Below are positions 32,968 through 40,826 of a stretch of 47,476 bases of DNA, in pieces. The stretch covers positions 1-47,476 of the forward strand of contig JAPOPA010000248.1 in the NCBI GenBank assembly GCA_026713145.1. The letters run 5' to 3'. A model generated the notes under the pieces. The model was not told the DNA's origin. It worked only from the letters and a program-made list of their open reading frames with translations, and did no database searches. The DNA is from Chloroflexota bacterium. GTDB lineage: Bacteria > Chloroflexota > Dehalococcoidia > Lucifugimonadales > VXLM01. Positions within the stretch are counted from its first letter, which is position 1. Each line of letters starts with the position of its first letter. Both the position numbers and the translations under genes were made by a program.

Positions 32968-33903
32968 GTGACCATATTTGAAACGTATAAGAGACGAAAG
33001 CAAAAGGCTGCTATGGCTGGTCAGTCAATTGCCTTCCAGTATGATCAGTTGCCTCAACAGTTTCGAGTTCAAGTTGTATATATTTGGAAAGAGGCCATCG
33101 GAGAGCCGATTCCTCATCCGGAAGAGCCATATGCCTATCTTAATGATTCCGTCATAACCGATTGGATTGCCATTCATGACCCATTGGCTAGGGAATTGGG
33201 ACTATTCGACTTGGGAGATGACAGGAACAGCTACAATTCATGTGTAACATTCTTATTGAATGAGGATGACGTTGACGCAGTCTTAAGCTTAATAGAGCTT
33301 TCGTTCCGTTCTATCGAATCAAACGTGGAACACATAGCCGGAAGAAAGAAGGCAGAAAAGGCAATAGACGAACTCAATCAGCGATTTCTTGAGCATCATC
33401 TTGGATATCAATATCATGCTGGTCAAATCGTACAGATGGATTCCGAGTATCTACATTCCAATGCTGTAGAACCTGCTATATTCCTACTTTCAACCCCGGG
33501 ATTCGAGGGTCCCCTACAGGAATTCCTGCAGGCACACAAGCACTACAGAGCGAGAGATTTCAAAGAAGCGATAACGCAAGCATCGAATTCATTTGAGAGC
33601 ACCATGAAGGCAATATGTGACCAGAGTGGTTGGAGTTATGACAAGGTTTATACGGCAAAGAAACTAATAGACGTAATGTTTGACAAATCCCTCGTTTCTT
33701 CAGAGTTACAGAGCCACTTTAGTGGACTGCGAAACGTCCTATCTGATGCTGTATCAACCTTACGAAACAGAAAAGGTGGGCACGGTCAGGGTAGTCAGGT
33801 CATGGACGTCCCGGATTACCTCACGTCATATGTCCTCAACCTTACTGCTTCGAACATCGTGTTTCTTATTGAGGCACACAACGATAGGAAAGCAACCCAA
33901 TAA
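32968..33903 (+). CDS. AbiJ-like / STM4504-family abortive-infection protein with HEPN-type motif
   Basis: 311 aa from GTG 32968, which has GAGGAGG 6 bases upstream; the upstream GTG at 32944 lies before that ribosome site. The N-terminus IFETYKRRKQKAAM matches the small basic start of STM4504/CBY_0614-type proteins. The C-terminal helical half ends in STLRNRKGGHGQG, with R266 and H272 as an R-x5-H motif like those of HEPN RNases. Such proteins are thought to cleave RNA after phage infection. Sampled lines of the gene have 42-48% GC while the preceding gene reaches 75% in a sampled line, so it was probably acquired. No partner toxin or antitoxin is adjacent. Confidence 0.78.
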   Translation: MTIFETYKRRKQKAAMAGQSIAFQYDQLPQQFRVQVVYIWKEAIGEPIPHPEEPYAYLNDSVITDWIAIHDPLARELGLFDLGDDRNSYNSCVTFLLNEDDVDAVLSLIELSFRSIESNVEHIAGRKKAEKAIDELNQRFLEHHLGYQYHAGQIVQMDSEYLHSNAVEPAIFLLSTPGFEGPLQEFLQAHKHYRARDFKEAITQASNSFESTMKAICDQSGWSYDKVYTAKKLIDVMFDKSLVSSELQSHFSGLRNVLSDAVSTLRNRKGGHGQGSQVMDVPDYLTSYVLNLTASNIVFLIEAHNDRKATQ

Positions 33904-33951
33904 AGGTTCACTGGGGGAGATGCTTTGGCGTACGTTCACACCCCCAAAGCA

Positions 33952-35505
33952 TCACCCCTCCCCGTACCTCACCACCAGCTCAACGTCCGTCAGCGTCATG
34001 TCCGGGATGATGTGCGGATTCCTATGCCGCAGAACAACCTTGACCTTGTGCCGCCCCGTCGAGACCTCGCCGGCCTCAAGCGCATACGACTGCCACACCA
34101 CGCCGGACACCCTGTCTCCCGTGTATGACCTCACGTCCGTGTATTCGATATGCCCCTCGGGCAGCAAATCGCCGTCCCACATTACCTCGACCTCGTCGCC
34201 CACGACCCATTCCTCCAGTCGAACGCGCAGACGAATACTCTCCGGCGGAACGGCCTCAAAATCGTCGCCGACCGTCAACGCCACCGTCGGCCCGTCCCCG
34301 CTCATCGTCTCGACCAACGGTGTCGGAACTTCGGCATAGATGCGGTCGTTCACCTCGGCCCCACGCCACTCTCCCGTCACGCGCGAAATCTTGTGCGTCG
34401 CCGCGTAGATCTTGCTTGCGCCTTGGAGCGTGTCGGGAGAACCCATCGTCGTCAGTAGCCTTCTCTGGTACTCTCTGTCCGAGTGGAAGTTGAAGACGTA
34501 GATTCCGTCCGCGCCGTGAGAGTAATGCCGGCTTGCGACGCCGCCCAGCACCAGGTCCCTCTTCGAGTCCTCGTCCTCCGGCCCGACGTGCGGGCCATCC
34601 GTCGCGCCGTAGATGCATCCGTAAACCGCTATATCGGTGCCCTCCGTCAGCCGCTTGAACCCCTCGATGTCCAGCAGCGGATCGGTCCCTGAGCTTGCCG
34701 CTGGTATGAGGATATCCACAAGGCCCTCATCGACCCACGTCTCGATGTCGTACCCGATCCGCTTGCACATCTCCAGCGTGCCCGACACCCTCGCCGCGAC
34801 GTAGAACGGCCTGCCGCGCTCCTCTGCAATGCGGTCGGTTGCCTGCCGAATCGAACGCTGCAGATCGGTCAGGGCATACCGCAGCTTGTACCCGTAGTCC
34901 TTGTCCAGGTGGTATCCATGACGCTGCCAGTCGAGTTCCACCCCGTCCCAGTCCCAACGCTCGCAGAGTTCCTTCACATGCTCGAACCTGTGTCTCCGCA
35001 CCTCCGGAACGGCCATGTTCCATGACAGCGCGAACCAGTCCGACTGCGCTCCGTCTCCGAGCACCCATTCGGGATGGTCGCGACGCATCTGCGTAATAGA
35101 GCCATGCCGCGCCGTCGGCAGATCTTCCACCTGAAGCCCGGCAAAGTGGTTGTCGTTCATGCGCACCGAGGCGTACACGTGCATTCCAAGCTCGCGGCCC
35201 CTTTCGATCGCCGCGGCCTGCGGGTCTTCCCCGCGTTCGATCATGCCGAGAACGTTCTCACTGAACGTGTATGCGTGGACGCTGTGGTACTCCCTGCCCA
35301 CGTGCTCCCCCGTGGTCTCCTGCACCGCGCTCCGGTACCGCGCCACGTGCTCTCCTATGCACCAGAAATGCGCTCCCACCTGCGTGTCCGCCAGCGGCGC
35401 GTACATCGAGCCGAGAAACTGCTCCATCGTCTGTGGAACCTCGTGGTGACCGTGCGGCGCGCCGTCCCAGTTGTAGATGATCCCGTAATCAGGTGCTCGC
35501 GACAT
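33952..35505 (-). CDS. TIM-barrel glycoside-hydrolase-like protein (GHL10/family-10-like)
   Basis: 517 aa, no signal peptide. The barrel spans roughly 1-380: EHVGREYHSVHAYTFSENVL, GMHVYASVRMNDNHFAGL, WDWDGVELDWQRHGYHLDKD with the likely acid/base or nucleophile Glu/Asp cluster (GVELDW), RPFYVAARVSGTLEM and DGIYVFNFHSDREYQ. A beta-sandwich of about 120 residues follows (VTGEWRGAEVNDRIY onward). The pattern is that of uncharacterised glycosidase-like proteins frequent in marine and soil bacteria. ATG 35505 has GAGGAGGG upstream. Read alone on the minus strand, convergent with the AbiJ-like gene (48 bases apart). Confidence 0.8.
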   Translation of the reverse strand: MSRAPDYGIIYNWDGAPHGHHEVPQTMEQFLGSMYAPLADTQVGAHFWCIGEHVARYRSAVQETTGEHVGREYHSVHAYTFSENVLGMIERGEDPQAAAIERGRELGMHVYASVRMNDNHFAGLQVEDLPTARHGSITQMRRDHPEWVLGDGAQSDWFALSWNMAVPEVRRHRFEHVKELCERWDWDGVELDWQRHGYHLDKDYGYKLRYALTDLQRSIRQATDRIAEERGRPFYVAARVSGTLEMCKRIGYDIETWVDEGLVDILIPAASSGTDPLLDIEGFKRLTEGTDIAVYGCIYGATDGPHVGPEDEDSKRDLVLGGVASRHYSHGADGIYVFNFHSDREYQRRLLTTMGSPDTLQGASKIYAATHKISRVTGEWRGAEVNDRIYAEVPTPLVETMSGDGPTVALTVGDDFEAVPPESIRLRVRLEEWVVGDEVEVMWDGDLLPEGHIEYTDVRSYTGDRVSGVVWQSYALEAGEVSTGRHKVKVVLRHRNPHIIPDMTLTDVELVVRYGEG

Positions 35506-35841
35506 TTCTCCCTCCTCGCGAATCCGACTTGTGGCCGTCCATTCTACGCGATGGGGAATAGGTTAGGTGATGCGGTTTGTAGAGCCTCACAGGTTATACA
35601 ACCGTCTCCGAATGCCAGGGTACATAGGCCGCCTCACCTCGACGCCGTGCCTGCAACCCAATCGTTAACAGTTCTGTAAGGTACGTAATGAGCCGGAAAC
35701 CTTTACCCCCTACTATGAAATGCAACCAACAGCCGGGAACAATCCATGACCACACCACAGCCCGCGACTGCTCCCGCCGACTCGCGTATACTGGGAACAA
35801 CATCACACTCCCAGGGTGCGAGTAACCGGCGCGACGACACC
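35506..35841. other. 336-base gap without a gene
   Basis: No reading frame here has coding character. The left side holds the ribosome site of the minus-strand gene. The middle has a short AT-richer stretch with ACAG-tt-CTGT at 35668-35677. The right side holds a candidate -10 box and a nested inverted repeat before the response regulator gene, listed separately. I see no RNA gene. Confidence 0.6.
35781..35822 (+). promoter_or_regulatory. Promoter and nested inverted repeat before the response regulator
   Basis: A -10-like TATACT is at 35787-35792. Around it CTCGC (35781-35785) and GCGAG (35818-35822) form an outer inverted repeat, and CTGGGA (35791-35796) and TCCCAG (35809-35814) an inner one, a two-part stem with a 12-base loop. 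It may be a dimer binding site or an mRNA leader hairpin ending 19 bases before the start codon. No T-tract follows. Confidence 0.4.
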
Positions 35842-36531
35842 ATGGCGACCCGAATTCTCATCGTAGACGACGAACGCGTTGTGACCGAGGTCGTCGAGCG
35901 CTACCTCAAGCTCGAAGGCTACGACGCCGCAATCGCGTCCGACGGGGCCGACGCCCTCAAGGTCGCCCAGGACTGGGACCCCCACCTTGTCGTCCTCGAC
36001 CTCATGCTCCCCGTCCTCGACGGACTCGAGGTCTGCCGCATCCTCCGTAAGAACTCCGACGTGCCGATCATCATGCTCACCGCCCGCGGCGAGGAGACGG
36101 ACCGCATCGTCGGCCTTGAAATGGGTGCCGACGACTACATGGTCAAGCCCTTCAGCCCTCGAGAGCTCGTGGCGCGAGTCAAGTCCGTCCTGCGTCGGGC
36201 CCAGGCTAGTCCGGGAACGGGAACCGGCTCGACGCTCAAGTTCGGCTCATTGGAAATCAACCCCGACACCAGGGAGGTGACCGACGGCCCGCGCAGGGTT
36301 ACGCTCACCGCCAAGGAGTTCGACCTCCTCTTCTTCCTGGCTGCTCACCCCAACCATGTCTTCACGAGGACGCAGCTCATGGACCAGGTCTGGGACTACT
36401 CGTACGCTGCAGACTACTCGACCGTCACCGTCCACATCCGACGTCTCCGGGCGAAGCTGGAGTCCGACCCCCTCAAGCCGAGATACATCAAGACGGTCTG
36501 GGGCGTCGGTTACAAATTCGAGGCAGAATGA
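35842..36531 (+). CDS. OmpR/PhoB-family response regulator
   Basis: 229 aa. Receiver domain ILIVDDERVVTEVVERYL with the acidic pocket Asp9/Asp10, phospho-acceptor Asp53 in LVVLDLMLPVLDG, MLTARGEETDR and the conserved Lys102 in DYMVKPFSPRELVARV. The C-terminal winged helix has TLTAKEFDLLFFLAAHPNHV and VTVHIRRLRAKLESDPLKP before a final IKTVWGVGYKFE. I start at ATG 35842; the longer frame from 35746 has no receiver-like residues and would cross the inverted repeat. The stop overlaps the kinase gene by ATGA. Confidence 0.95.
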   Translation: MATRILIVDDERVVTEVVERYLKLEGYDAAIASDGADALKVAQDWDPHLVVLDLMLPVLDGLEVCRILRKNSDVPIIMLTARGEETDRIVGLEMGADDYMVKPFSPRELVARVKSVLRRAQASPGTGTGSTLKFGSLEINPDTREVTDGPRRVTLTAKEFDLLFFLAAHPNHVFTRTQLMDQVWDYSYAADYSTVTVHIRRLRAKLESDPLKPRYIKTVWGVGYKFEAE

Positions 36532-37778
36532 TGGCCGCACTCGCAAAACACTCCATGCAGGCGGCGGCAACACTGCTGATACTTCTGGCAGTCGTACTCG
36601 CGGCCACTGTCGTGCTCCTCGACCCGCCCGCGGGCGATCTGATCGATCTCGGCCTATTCCTGCTCCTCTCCGGCGGGATCACTGTCGGCCTCGGCGTGGC
36701 CTTCTCCCAGTTCGGACTGCCGTACTGGGCACGCTCGATCCGCAGCCGTCTCATCCTCATTTCCGTTCTCGTTATGGCGCTCTCCCTCGCCAACATCGGA
36801 TTCGTCGCCGTGCTCATGTTCTTCTCTCAGCACGATTTCTACCTTCTCGTCGTGCTCACCGTCTTCTCGGTCGGCATATCCATCTTCGTGGCATACGCCT
36901 CATCCGTGCCGACCGCGCGAGTGATGGAAGGGTTCGTCAGCGCCGTTCGCGAGATAAACACCGGGAGTCTCGATACGAGGGTGCCCGTCGAGTCCAACGA
37001 CGAGGTCGGCGAGCTTGCTGCCGCCTTCAACGACATGGTCGAGCGGCTCCAGGGCAGCTTCGAGCGCGAACGTGACCTCGAAAACGCCCGCAAGGACCTC
37101 TTCGGCGCGGTCTCCCACGACCTCCGTACCCCACTCGCCTCCATCCGCGCCATGATCGAGAGCATCAACGACGGCGTTGTCACCGACGAGGACACCAAGG
37201 CCCGCTATCTCGCGACCATCCAGTCGGAGGTCGAGAACCTCAGCGGCCTCATAGGAGACCTGTTCGAGCTCTCGCAGATCGACGCGGGCATCCTGGCTCT
37301 CCACATCGAGTCGTCGTCCATCCAGGACCTCATATCCGACACCCTCGAAAGCATGGCGGCACAGGCCAACAACCGTAGGCTGCGGCTGGAAGGCGAGGTC
37401 GCAGAGGACATCTCCCCCGTCTCCATGGACTCCCAGCGTGTCCAGCGCGTGCTTTACAACCTCGTGCAGAACTCCATCCGCTACACTCCCCCCGACGGCT
37501 CCATCTCCATCCGCGCAGTCGACGCCGGGGAGGAAGTCCACGTGCAGGTGGCGGACACGGGAGAGGGCATCCGGCAACGCGACCTGCCCAAGATCTTCGA
37601 ACGCGCCTATCGGGCAGACCCCGCACGGCACCGCGACTCCGGGGGCGCGGGCATAGGCCTCAGCATCGCCAAGGGCATCATCGAGGCGCACGGAGGCCGC
37701 ATCTGGGTCGAGAGCGAACCGGGTAGAGGCAGCGTATTCAGCTTCACGCTTCCGAAGTCGATGCCTGCGGCGGGTTAA
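36528..37778 (+). CDS. Membrane sensor histidine kinase with HAMP domain
   Basis: 416 aa, partner of the upstream regulator. Four membrane helices fill residues 11-127 with almost no periplasmic loop, so the signal is likely sensed in the membrane. A HAMP linker follows (SAVREINTGSLDTRVP, about 128-180), then the H-box LFGAVSHDLRTPLASI with His197, the N box VLYNLVQNSIRYTPPDG, and the ATP-lid glycines VADTGEGI and GGAGIGLSIAKGIIEAHGG. ATG 36528 overlaps the regulator stop; ATG 36531 is possible. The short-loop architecture suits sensing of envelope stress or antimicrobial peptides, but this is inference. Confidence 0.95.
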   Translation: MMAALAKHSMQAAATLLILLAVVLAATVVLLDPPAGDLIDLGLFLLLSGGITVGLGVAFSQFGLPYWARSIRSRLILISVLVMALSLANIGFVAVLMFFSQHDFYLLVVLTVFSVGISIFVAYASSVPTARVMEGFVSAVREINTGSLDTRVPVESNDEVGELAAAFNDMVERLQGSFERERDLENARKDLFGAVSHDLRTPLASIRAMIESINDGVVTDEDTKARYLATIQSEVENLSGLIGDLFELSQIDAGILALHIESSSIQDLISDTLESMAAQANNRRLRLEGEVAEDISPVSMDSQRVQRVLYNLVQNSIRYTPPDGSISIRAVDAGEEVHVQVADTGEGIRQRDLPKIFERAYRADPARHRDSGGAGIGLSIAKGIIEAHGGRIWVESEPGRGSVFSFTLPKSMPAAG

Positions 37779-37796
37779 CAGACGGCCTCAAAATAC

Positions 37797-37820
37797 GCTC
37801 GTCCTGAGCCTGTCGAAGGG
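37797..37820. repeat. Family D element
   Basis: GCTCGTCCTGAGCCTGTCGAAGGG, a clear copy of the CCTGAGCnTGTCGAAGG unit, lying between the convergent kinase and antitoxin genes (19 bases after the kinase stop). Confidence 0.6.
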
Positions 37821-37846
37821 AAAATCGACACGAAGCCGAATGGTCT

Positions 37847-38137
37847 CTACAGGCCCAATTCGGCGGCAAACTCCTCGAAGTCCCGGCCCTCGCCTGCCTC
37901 GAACTGCTTCACGGCGCGACGAAACGACTCCATGGCCTCAGTGTCCCTTACGATCTCCAACGTCTCAATGAGACTCTCGTAGTCGTCCCAGTTCATTATG
38001 GCCAGGACGGGCTTACCATAGCGCCGCACCGATACTACTCCCGGCGTCGTGTTGAGGTCATTCACGATTCGGGCTAGCGAGCGACTCGCGTCATGTGTCC
38101 CGAGCTCACGGGTCTCCCACTCGAAATTTGTCGTCAT
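37847..38137 (-). CDS. Phd/YefM-family antitoxin, apparently orphan
   Basis: 96 aa. The N-terminal part, THDASRSLARIVNDLNTTPG followed by VVSVRRYGKPVLAIMNWDDY, is the Phd/YefM DNA-binding fold; the rest, ESLIETLEIVRDTEAM and on, is the helical toxin-binding arm. No RelE-, Doc- or PIN-type toxin is encoded on either side, so either the toxin was lost or it is elsewhere. About 50 bases separate its start from the lipoprotein gene upstream on the same strand. Confidence 0.85.
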   Translation of the reverse strand: MTTNFEWETRELGTHDASRSLARIVNDLNTTPGVVSVRRYGKPVLAIMNWDDYESLIETLEIVRDTEAMESFRRAVKQFEAGEGRDFEEFAAELGL

Positions 38138-38191
38138 TAGAGCAACCCCCTTTGCACCATTCTGAATGCCACCCGGTATGGGTGGGCATGG

Positions 38192-39781
38192 CTAACGCGC
38201 CTCCCGTATCCGCACCATCAGCTTGTCGCCGTCATGCCACGGCTGTTCCTCCACCGCCCATCTCAGGGTCCCATTCGCCGCATCGACCGTCGCTTCGTCG
38301 ACCTGTAGGGAGAGCGATACAGTACCGTCCAACTCGATGAAGTACAGCCTGTGACCCGTAAGCCCTGTATACGGACTGACCTTCACCTTCACCGAGCTGG
38401 ACTCATATGAAATGCCCTCGATACTCACAGACGCGCCGTTGGCGTCGGTGAAAGACGTGGGCTTTAGCACGCCGTTGGTGGAGTCGGCGGCGGTTGCCGG
38501 GCCGACGGTCACCGGGTCGAAGAATAGCTCGTGCAACGTGCCCTCCGGTGACTCGACTTTTACGAGCCACTTGACGCGGTACGGCGGGATGTAGTTGCAG
38601 GGCTTCATGCGGTGCTTCTGGATGTTCGTGTGGAACTCATACACCCGCGCGGGCAGAGGCCGCGTAGTGTAGTAACTGTGAGAGAAGCCGTTTAAGGCAT
38701 TCGTGTCTGTATCGCTCTGTTTCGTCGTGAACCAATCGGAGTCAGGCCCTTCTAGGAAGTGGGTGGGGTATCCGTCCTTAGCTCTACTCCTCTCTCCCAT
38801 GAGTGGGGTGTTGGTCGGCGATCCTGAAGGAATGGACACGTCGACTTGGCTCCAAAACGCAGGCGGATACGTCGGCCTGCCGTCGCGTTCATCTTGCTCT
38901 TTGGCTAACAGGCACTCTTTGTGGCCGGGTATCGAGCTGTCGACCTTGGCGGTCTCGGTCGTGATGTCGGCCTTCAGGTCTACCAGCGATTTCGTCGCAG
39001 GGAGATTCACGATTTTCGGGTCGTCAAGGTAGAACGTTTGACTCCCAGCCTCTCCTACCGAGACCGCAGGGAGCCACACCTGATTCTTCGTGCTGTGGAT
39101 GGTGTACTCATCCTCGCTCATTCTGGCATTCCCCCCGATTGACCGCTCCGAGACGAAGACATACTGGACAGTCGAAGGGACTCCGTCCTTCCAAGACTCA
39201 GAGACGTTGGATGCCAGCGACAGGAATATGATCGTGTCGCGCTCGTCCCAGTCGGTGACGCGCCGGGTTTCATTCCAAACTCTGCTTACTTCCAGGGCCT
39301 TGGCTTCTGTCTTGTAGGGCGCGGCGGGGACATTGTTTTCCCAGGGCTTGGATAGCAAGAGACCTACCACGACAGTCTCGCCGGGGCTTCCGTACAGGGC
39401 TTCCTTCATGTCGAACGTGAAGGCGACCGCTGGGGCGTATGCCTTCCGCTGACCGTAGTAGTACCACCACGAAGAGGGGGCTACTGAGGTCAATCTTGCC
39501 CTTGCGATCACATCGGATCGCAGGATGCGCTCGCTCAGCGACAGAGGACGGGGTTCTTCCGTATGTGTTGATGCCTCTGTCGCGCTGTCCCCAGCCTCTT
39601 CCCAACTGTACTCTATCGGCTCTGTCTGGATCTCCACGTCACGCAGTTCAGGTGGAACCATGGTCGCAACGGGTTGCGCGGTGGCGGGCACCGCCTGCTC
39701 GTCTCGATCTGTGATCACGGAGCAGGCCAGCGCTACTCCCACAACTGCCAACATAACGCAGATGACCGTCCTATACTTCAT
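38192..39781 (-). CDS. Large putative lipoprotein, 529 aa
   Basis: Signal peptide MKYRTVICVMLAVVGVALAC ends in a clean lipobox (A-L-A-C, Cys20). The mature part begins with a Pro/Glu/Thr-rich linker (about 28-75) and then a large domain without recognised family: ILRSDVIARARLTSV, ESWKDGVPSTVQYVFVSE and a C-terminal fibronectin-like beta region (VKVKVSPYTGLTGHRLYFIE). The final 130 residues look like a ligand or carbohydrate adhesion module. Base use is less GC-rich than the neighbours. The ribosome site AAGGAGGTGA (39788-39797) is perfect, and directly upstream lies a terminator-like hairpin, so expression may be controlled by attenuation. Confidence 0.75.
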   Translation of the reverse strand: MKYRTVICVMLAVVGVALACSVITDRDEQAVPATAQPVATMVPPELRDVEIQTEPIEYSWEEAGDSATEASTHTEEPRPLSLSERILRSDVIARARLTSVAPSSWWYYYGQRKAYAPAVAFTFDMKEALYGSPGETVVVGLLLSKPWENNVPAAPYKTEAKALEVSRVWNETRRVTDWDERDTIIFLSLASNVSESWKDGVPSTVQYVFVSERSIGGNARMSEDEYTIHSTKNQVWLPAVSVGEAGSQTFYLDDPKIVNLPATKSLVDLKADITTETAKVDSSIPGHKECLLAKEQDERDGRPTYPPAFWSQVDVSIPSGSPTNTPLMGERSRAKDGYPTHFLEGPDSDWFTTKQSDTDTNALNGFSHSYYTTRPLPARVYEFHTNIQKHRMKPCNYIPPYRVKWLVKVESPEGTLHELFFDPVTVGPATAADSTNGVLKPTSFTDANGASVSIEGISYESSSVKVKVSPYTGLTGHRLYFIELDGTVSLSLQVDEATVDAANGTLRWAVEEQPWHDGDKLMVRIREAR

Positions 39782-39800
39782 AGGCGGTCACCTCCTTGCA

Positions 39801-39828
39801 AAACAAAACGCAGGCAGCACTGCCCGCG
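39801..39828 (-). terminator. Intrinsic-terminator hairpin in the lipoprotein leader (possible attenuator)
   Basis: Minus strand: CGCGGGCAG (39820-39828), 2-base loop, CTGCCTGCG (39809-39817), then TTTTGTTTT (39800-39808). Nine paired positions with one G-T. It ends 3 bases before the ribosome site of the lipoprotein gene and lies after the candidate -10 at 39852-39857, so it would stop that gene's own transcript. Confidence 0.6.
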
Positions 39829-39851
39829 TCCCCCTCATTCACCTTAACGAT

Positions 39852-39857
39852 ACTATA
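39852..39857 (-). promoter_or_regulatory. Candidate -10 box of the lipoprotein gene (TATAGT)
   Basis: TATAGT on the minus strand predicts a transcript start near 39845 and a 65-nt leader containing the terminator hairpin. An inverted repeat CGATT-ttccc-AATCG just upstream, partly at the -35 position, could be an operator. No good -35. Confidence 0.4.
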
Positions 39858-39956
39858 GCCCATTCGATTTTCCCAATCGACGCCAGTCTTCATCGAGACC
39901 GGAGTCCTGCTACCGATTGCGCAGCGTAATTGCCTTTCATTCGACACCTAAAGTCG

Positions 39957-39986
39957 TTTACACAGGTTCGATCTACGTGCTAAACT
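39957..39986 (+). promoter_or_regulatory. Sigma-70-like promoter of the YtxH pair
   Basis: TTTACA (39957-39962), 18-base spacer, TAAACT (39981-39986). The transcript would start near 39993 and carry GAAGGAGG before the first gene. Confidence 0.6.
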
Positions 39987-40019
39987 TAACGTAGTGTCGG
40001 GGCGAAGGAGGGGTGTGAG

Positions 40020-40289
40020 TTGCTGGAAGACACGGCTTATGTCACTGGAATCATCCGTGACATTCTTCTTATCTTCGTCTTGGTCTTTACCGGCGTCGCT
40101 CTCTTTGTGGTCTTCAGAAAGCTGTCCAGCGTACTCGATTCGGTGGACAGCACGCTAAAGAGCACGAAGGAAGTGGCGGACGCGATATCGGAGCGGTTCG
40201 CAGAGTCGTCATCCTCGGGCGGAGGTGTGGCATCAGGGATTGGGAATGTCCTATCTTTTCTACTGCGACGATCTCGCGCGGATTCGTGA
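40020..40289 (+). CDS. Small single-pass membrane protein (DUF948-like), 89 aa
   Basis: One transmembrane helix near the N-terminus (IIRDILLIFVLVFTGVALFV) followed by a coiled-coil-like stretch LSSVLDSVDSTLKSTKEVAD and a basic C-terminus. This layout is that of DUF948/YtxG-like proteins, which in Gram-positive bacteria stand next to ytxH exactly as here. TTG 40020 is the only start in frame after GAAGGAGGGG (40004-40013). Role in general stress is suggested by the family, not by the sequence. Confidence 0.75.
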   Translation: MLEDTAYVTGIIRDILLIFVLVFTGVALFVVFRKLSSVLDSVDSTLKSTKEVADAISERFAESSSSGGGVASGIGNVLSFLLRRSRADS

Positions 40290-40319
40290 ATTCAGTTCAA
40301 TATAAGGAGGGTACATATC

Positions 40320-40730
40320 ATGGCTGACAACGATAGTGGAATGGCATTTGTTTCAGGGTTCCTGCTGGGCGGACTGGTCGGCGCGGCCCTAGGTCTGCTG
40401 CTGGCCCCCAAGTCCGGCGCGGAGACGCGGGCAGGAATAGCAGAGCACAGCGACGAGTGGAAGCATCGGGCCGAGGACATCGCAGATCAGATTTCCCACA
40501 ACATCACGCCCGCAATCGACAACCTGCGTCACCAGGTGGCGCCGGCGGTCGAGGTCGTCCGCGAGCGGATGGGCATGGAGCCCCCGGCGCCTCCGGTCGA
40601 GCCGGAGATGGCAAGCGCCAACGGCGCTAATGGTGCTAACGGTGCCGACGCGGAACCCGAACCGGAGATGGCAAGCGCTGACGTCGAAGAAGAAGCCCCC
40701 GAAGCGGCTCCCGCCGCCAAGGCGTCTTAG
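40320..40730 (+). CDS. YtxH-domain protein
   Basis: 136 aa. The N-terminal helix FVSGFLLGGLVGAALGLLLA followed by PKSGAETRAGIAEH is the YtxH signature. A helical stretch with amphipathic character follows (about 45-85), then a low-complexity tail with repeats: EPEMASANGANGANG and EPEPEMASADVEEEAPEAAP. ATG 40320 with AGGAGG at about 9 bases. Second gene of the operon starting at 39957 and ended by a strong terminator at 40755. Members are general-stress membrane-linked proteins in Bacillus. Confidence 0.88.
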   Translation: MADNDSGMAFVSGFLLGGLVGAALGLLLAPKSGAETRAGIAEHSDEWKHRAEDIADQISHNITPAIDNLRHQVAPAVEVVRERMGMEPPAPPVEPEMASANGANGANGADAEPEPEMASADVEEEAPEAAPAAKAS

Positions 40731-40754
40731 GTTCAAATCAGCCCGAGGATTAGG

Positions 40755-40787
40755 AACGGGTGGCTCCCTGGGAGCCACCCGTTTTTG
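40755..40787 (+). terminator. Strong intrinsic terminator after the YtxH pair
   Basis: AACGGGTGGCTCC - CTG - GGAGCCACCCGTT, a perfect 13-bp stem with a 3-base loop (40755-40783), followed by TTTG with T-run 40782-40786. It lies 25 bases after the stop codon. Confidence 0.93.
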
Positions 40788-40826
40788 CTTAAGGGCATTT
40801 TCCGGAGTCCCTCACGAGAAGACTCG

